A stretch of 32,581 bases of DNA, from the NCBI GenBank assembly GCA_003614735.1, contig KZ992547.1:1-32581 (forward strand). Reading direction: 5' to 3'. Positions within the stretch are counted from its first letter, which is position 1. Every line of letters starts with the position of its first letter. The notes beneath the pieces were generated by a model. It did no database searches. It was given only the letters and a program-made list of their open reading frames with translations, and had not been told where the DNA came from. Made by a program: the position numbers and the translations under genes. Source of the stretch: Thamnocephalis sphaerospora. Its lineage: Eukaryota; Zoopagomycota; Zoopagomycetes; Zoopagales; Sigmoideomycetaceae. Below are positions 31,820 through 32,581 of this stretch, piece after piece.

Positions 31820-32581
31820 CTAGTGCATCCGGTCCATCTGGTGGCCATGCTCCATCATCTCCGTGTCGCGCGTGTCCGATGTTAGTACCGAAATCAGATG
31901 CGAAATGCCGCGTTGCTGTTCCTCCAGCGCACGCTGCATTCGTGAAAGACGCGTGGCATCCGTCACGCTCCATGCCTGACCGCCTTCCAGCTTCCGCCGC
32001 TCAGCCACGCGCTCCAAAAGCACGGCCAGCTCCTGCAGTCGCGATCGAAACTGGCCCGGCCGCATAAGCCGCTGCTGCAGCTCCTCTAAGCGCGACCGCA
32101 GTGCTTCCTCCTCAGGCCGTAGCGAACGACCGTGCGACCGCAGCAGATGAATGCTGCGCATCAGCTATTTGGTCGGCAATCACGTTGATGTTAGCATTAC
32201 CGCGGCATTGTCATCGTGATTTTTGTCGCGTAGCCACTTACGTCTAGGACACGCTGCATCAGCGCCAGCTGGCAACGCCGGGACTCGGCCAGGCGAGCTG
32301 CGTTGTGCAAGTCATGTGCTTGGCGCAGCTTGTTCAGACGCTCTCGAAGTTCCTAGCAGCAGTCATGGCGATAGTGTAAGCGCAGATCTTGACCGAATCG
32401 GTATGTCACTTACTGCCAATGTGCTATCGTGCGCGCCAGTCTGCAAACGCTGCTGCTCTACGCGCTTCTCCAAATCGCCAAATCCAACTGCAAGCACCGG
32501 TACCAGACTGTGTGCGATTAGAGCGGCAAAATGTCAGCATGGCAAACGGATGTGATGTGTGACAAAGGTCACGTACAATAG
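31820..32581 (-). CDS. NUP54: Nucleoporin Nup54/Nup57, C-terminal part, cut by the window edge
   Basis: This is a component of the Nup62 channel complex of the nuclear pore. Exons, in minus order: 32507-32414, 32352-32242 and 32164-31820; the 61- and 77-base introns between them are in phase. The sequence runs LVPVLAVGFGDLEKRV (matching the VPV..VGF.DL..R entry to the alpha/beta region). It continues with coiled-coil segments (ELRERLNKLRQAH, SRRCQLALMQRVLDL), then LRPEEEALRSRLEELQQRL and QFRSRLQEL, which are highly characteristic of Nup54 C-termini. The FG-repeat N-terminus lies outside. Upstream of 32507 there is an acceptor-like CACACAG and then sequence inverted from the DCPS gene. The apparent donor at 32576 and the five exon bases beyond it may therefore not belong to NUP54. 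It is convergent with DCPS, 163 bases apart. Confidence 0.92.
32534..32581 (-). repeat. Right arm of 48-base perfect inverted repeat, reaching the last base of the window
   Basis: Read on the minus strand it begins CTATT|GTACGTGACC and ends GCTGA, base for base as 31385-31432. The match includes the final base of the window, so its full length cannot be seen. It would serve as the donor half of a 69-base NUP54 intron (32508-32576). Confidence 0.95.

Overview
The window reads as nuclear DNA of a fungus, probably an early-diverging lineage. The protein set is eukaryotic: Mediator MED12, SCAP, DcpS, Nup54, F-box proteins, a bZIP factor and a secreted M36 fungalysin. Most conserved genes are broken by short GT-AG introns of about 40-95 bases, with donors mostly GTAAG/GTAGG/GTGAG/GTGGG and CTNAC-like branch sites. 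No operon, bacterial gene, tRNA, rRNA or CRISPR array was seen. The species cannot be named from the sequence.

Layout. Bases 1-943 (minus) hold the C-terminal part of a non-LTR retrotransposon reverse transcriptase that runs off the left edge. An intronless fungalysin (1680-3638, plus) is convergent with a large MED12 gene (3878-11166, minus, about 26 exons). MED12 is divergent from SCAP (12200-17119, plus, 5 exons) across a GC-rich 1 kb gap. Then come a glutamine-rich coiled-coil protein of unknown function (18079-19367, minus) and a bZIP factor (19969-21382, minus). Next are a multi-exon gene with DEP-like and RhoGAP-like regions (21706-25232, plus) and two convergent F-box genes (25850-27474, plus; 27713-29572, minus). 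The window ends with DcpS (30434-31656, plus) convergent with the 3' end of NUP54 (minus, cut by the right edge).

How the genes relate. They are not a functional cluster, but several touch gene expression: MED12 (CDK8 module of Mediator), SCAP (sterol-sensing escort of SREBP), the bZIP factor, DcpS (cap scavenging) and Nup54 (nuclear pore). SCAP and MED12 share an upstream region.

The most striking unexplained signal is a perfect 48-base inverted match. One copy is an intron of DCPS. The other is the apparent intron of NUP54 at the extreme right end. It is either a copied (introner-like) intron or an inverted chimera at the sequence end. Other points of interest are a 19-base apparent intron in MED12, a 7-residue tandem repeat in an F-box protein, a frame-shifting F-box relative, and an unassigned C-terminal region in the coiled-coil protein. 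All exon models were made by eye from splice signals, reading frame and family similarity. No search was run.
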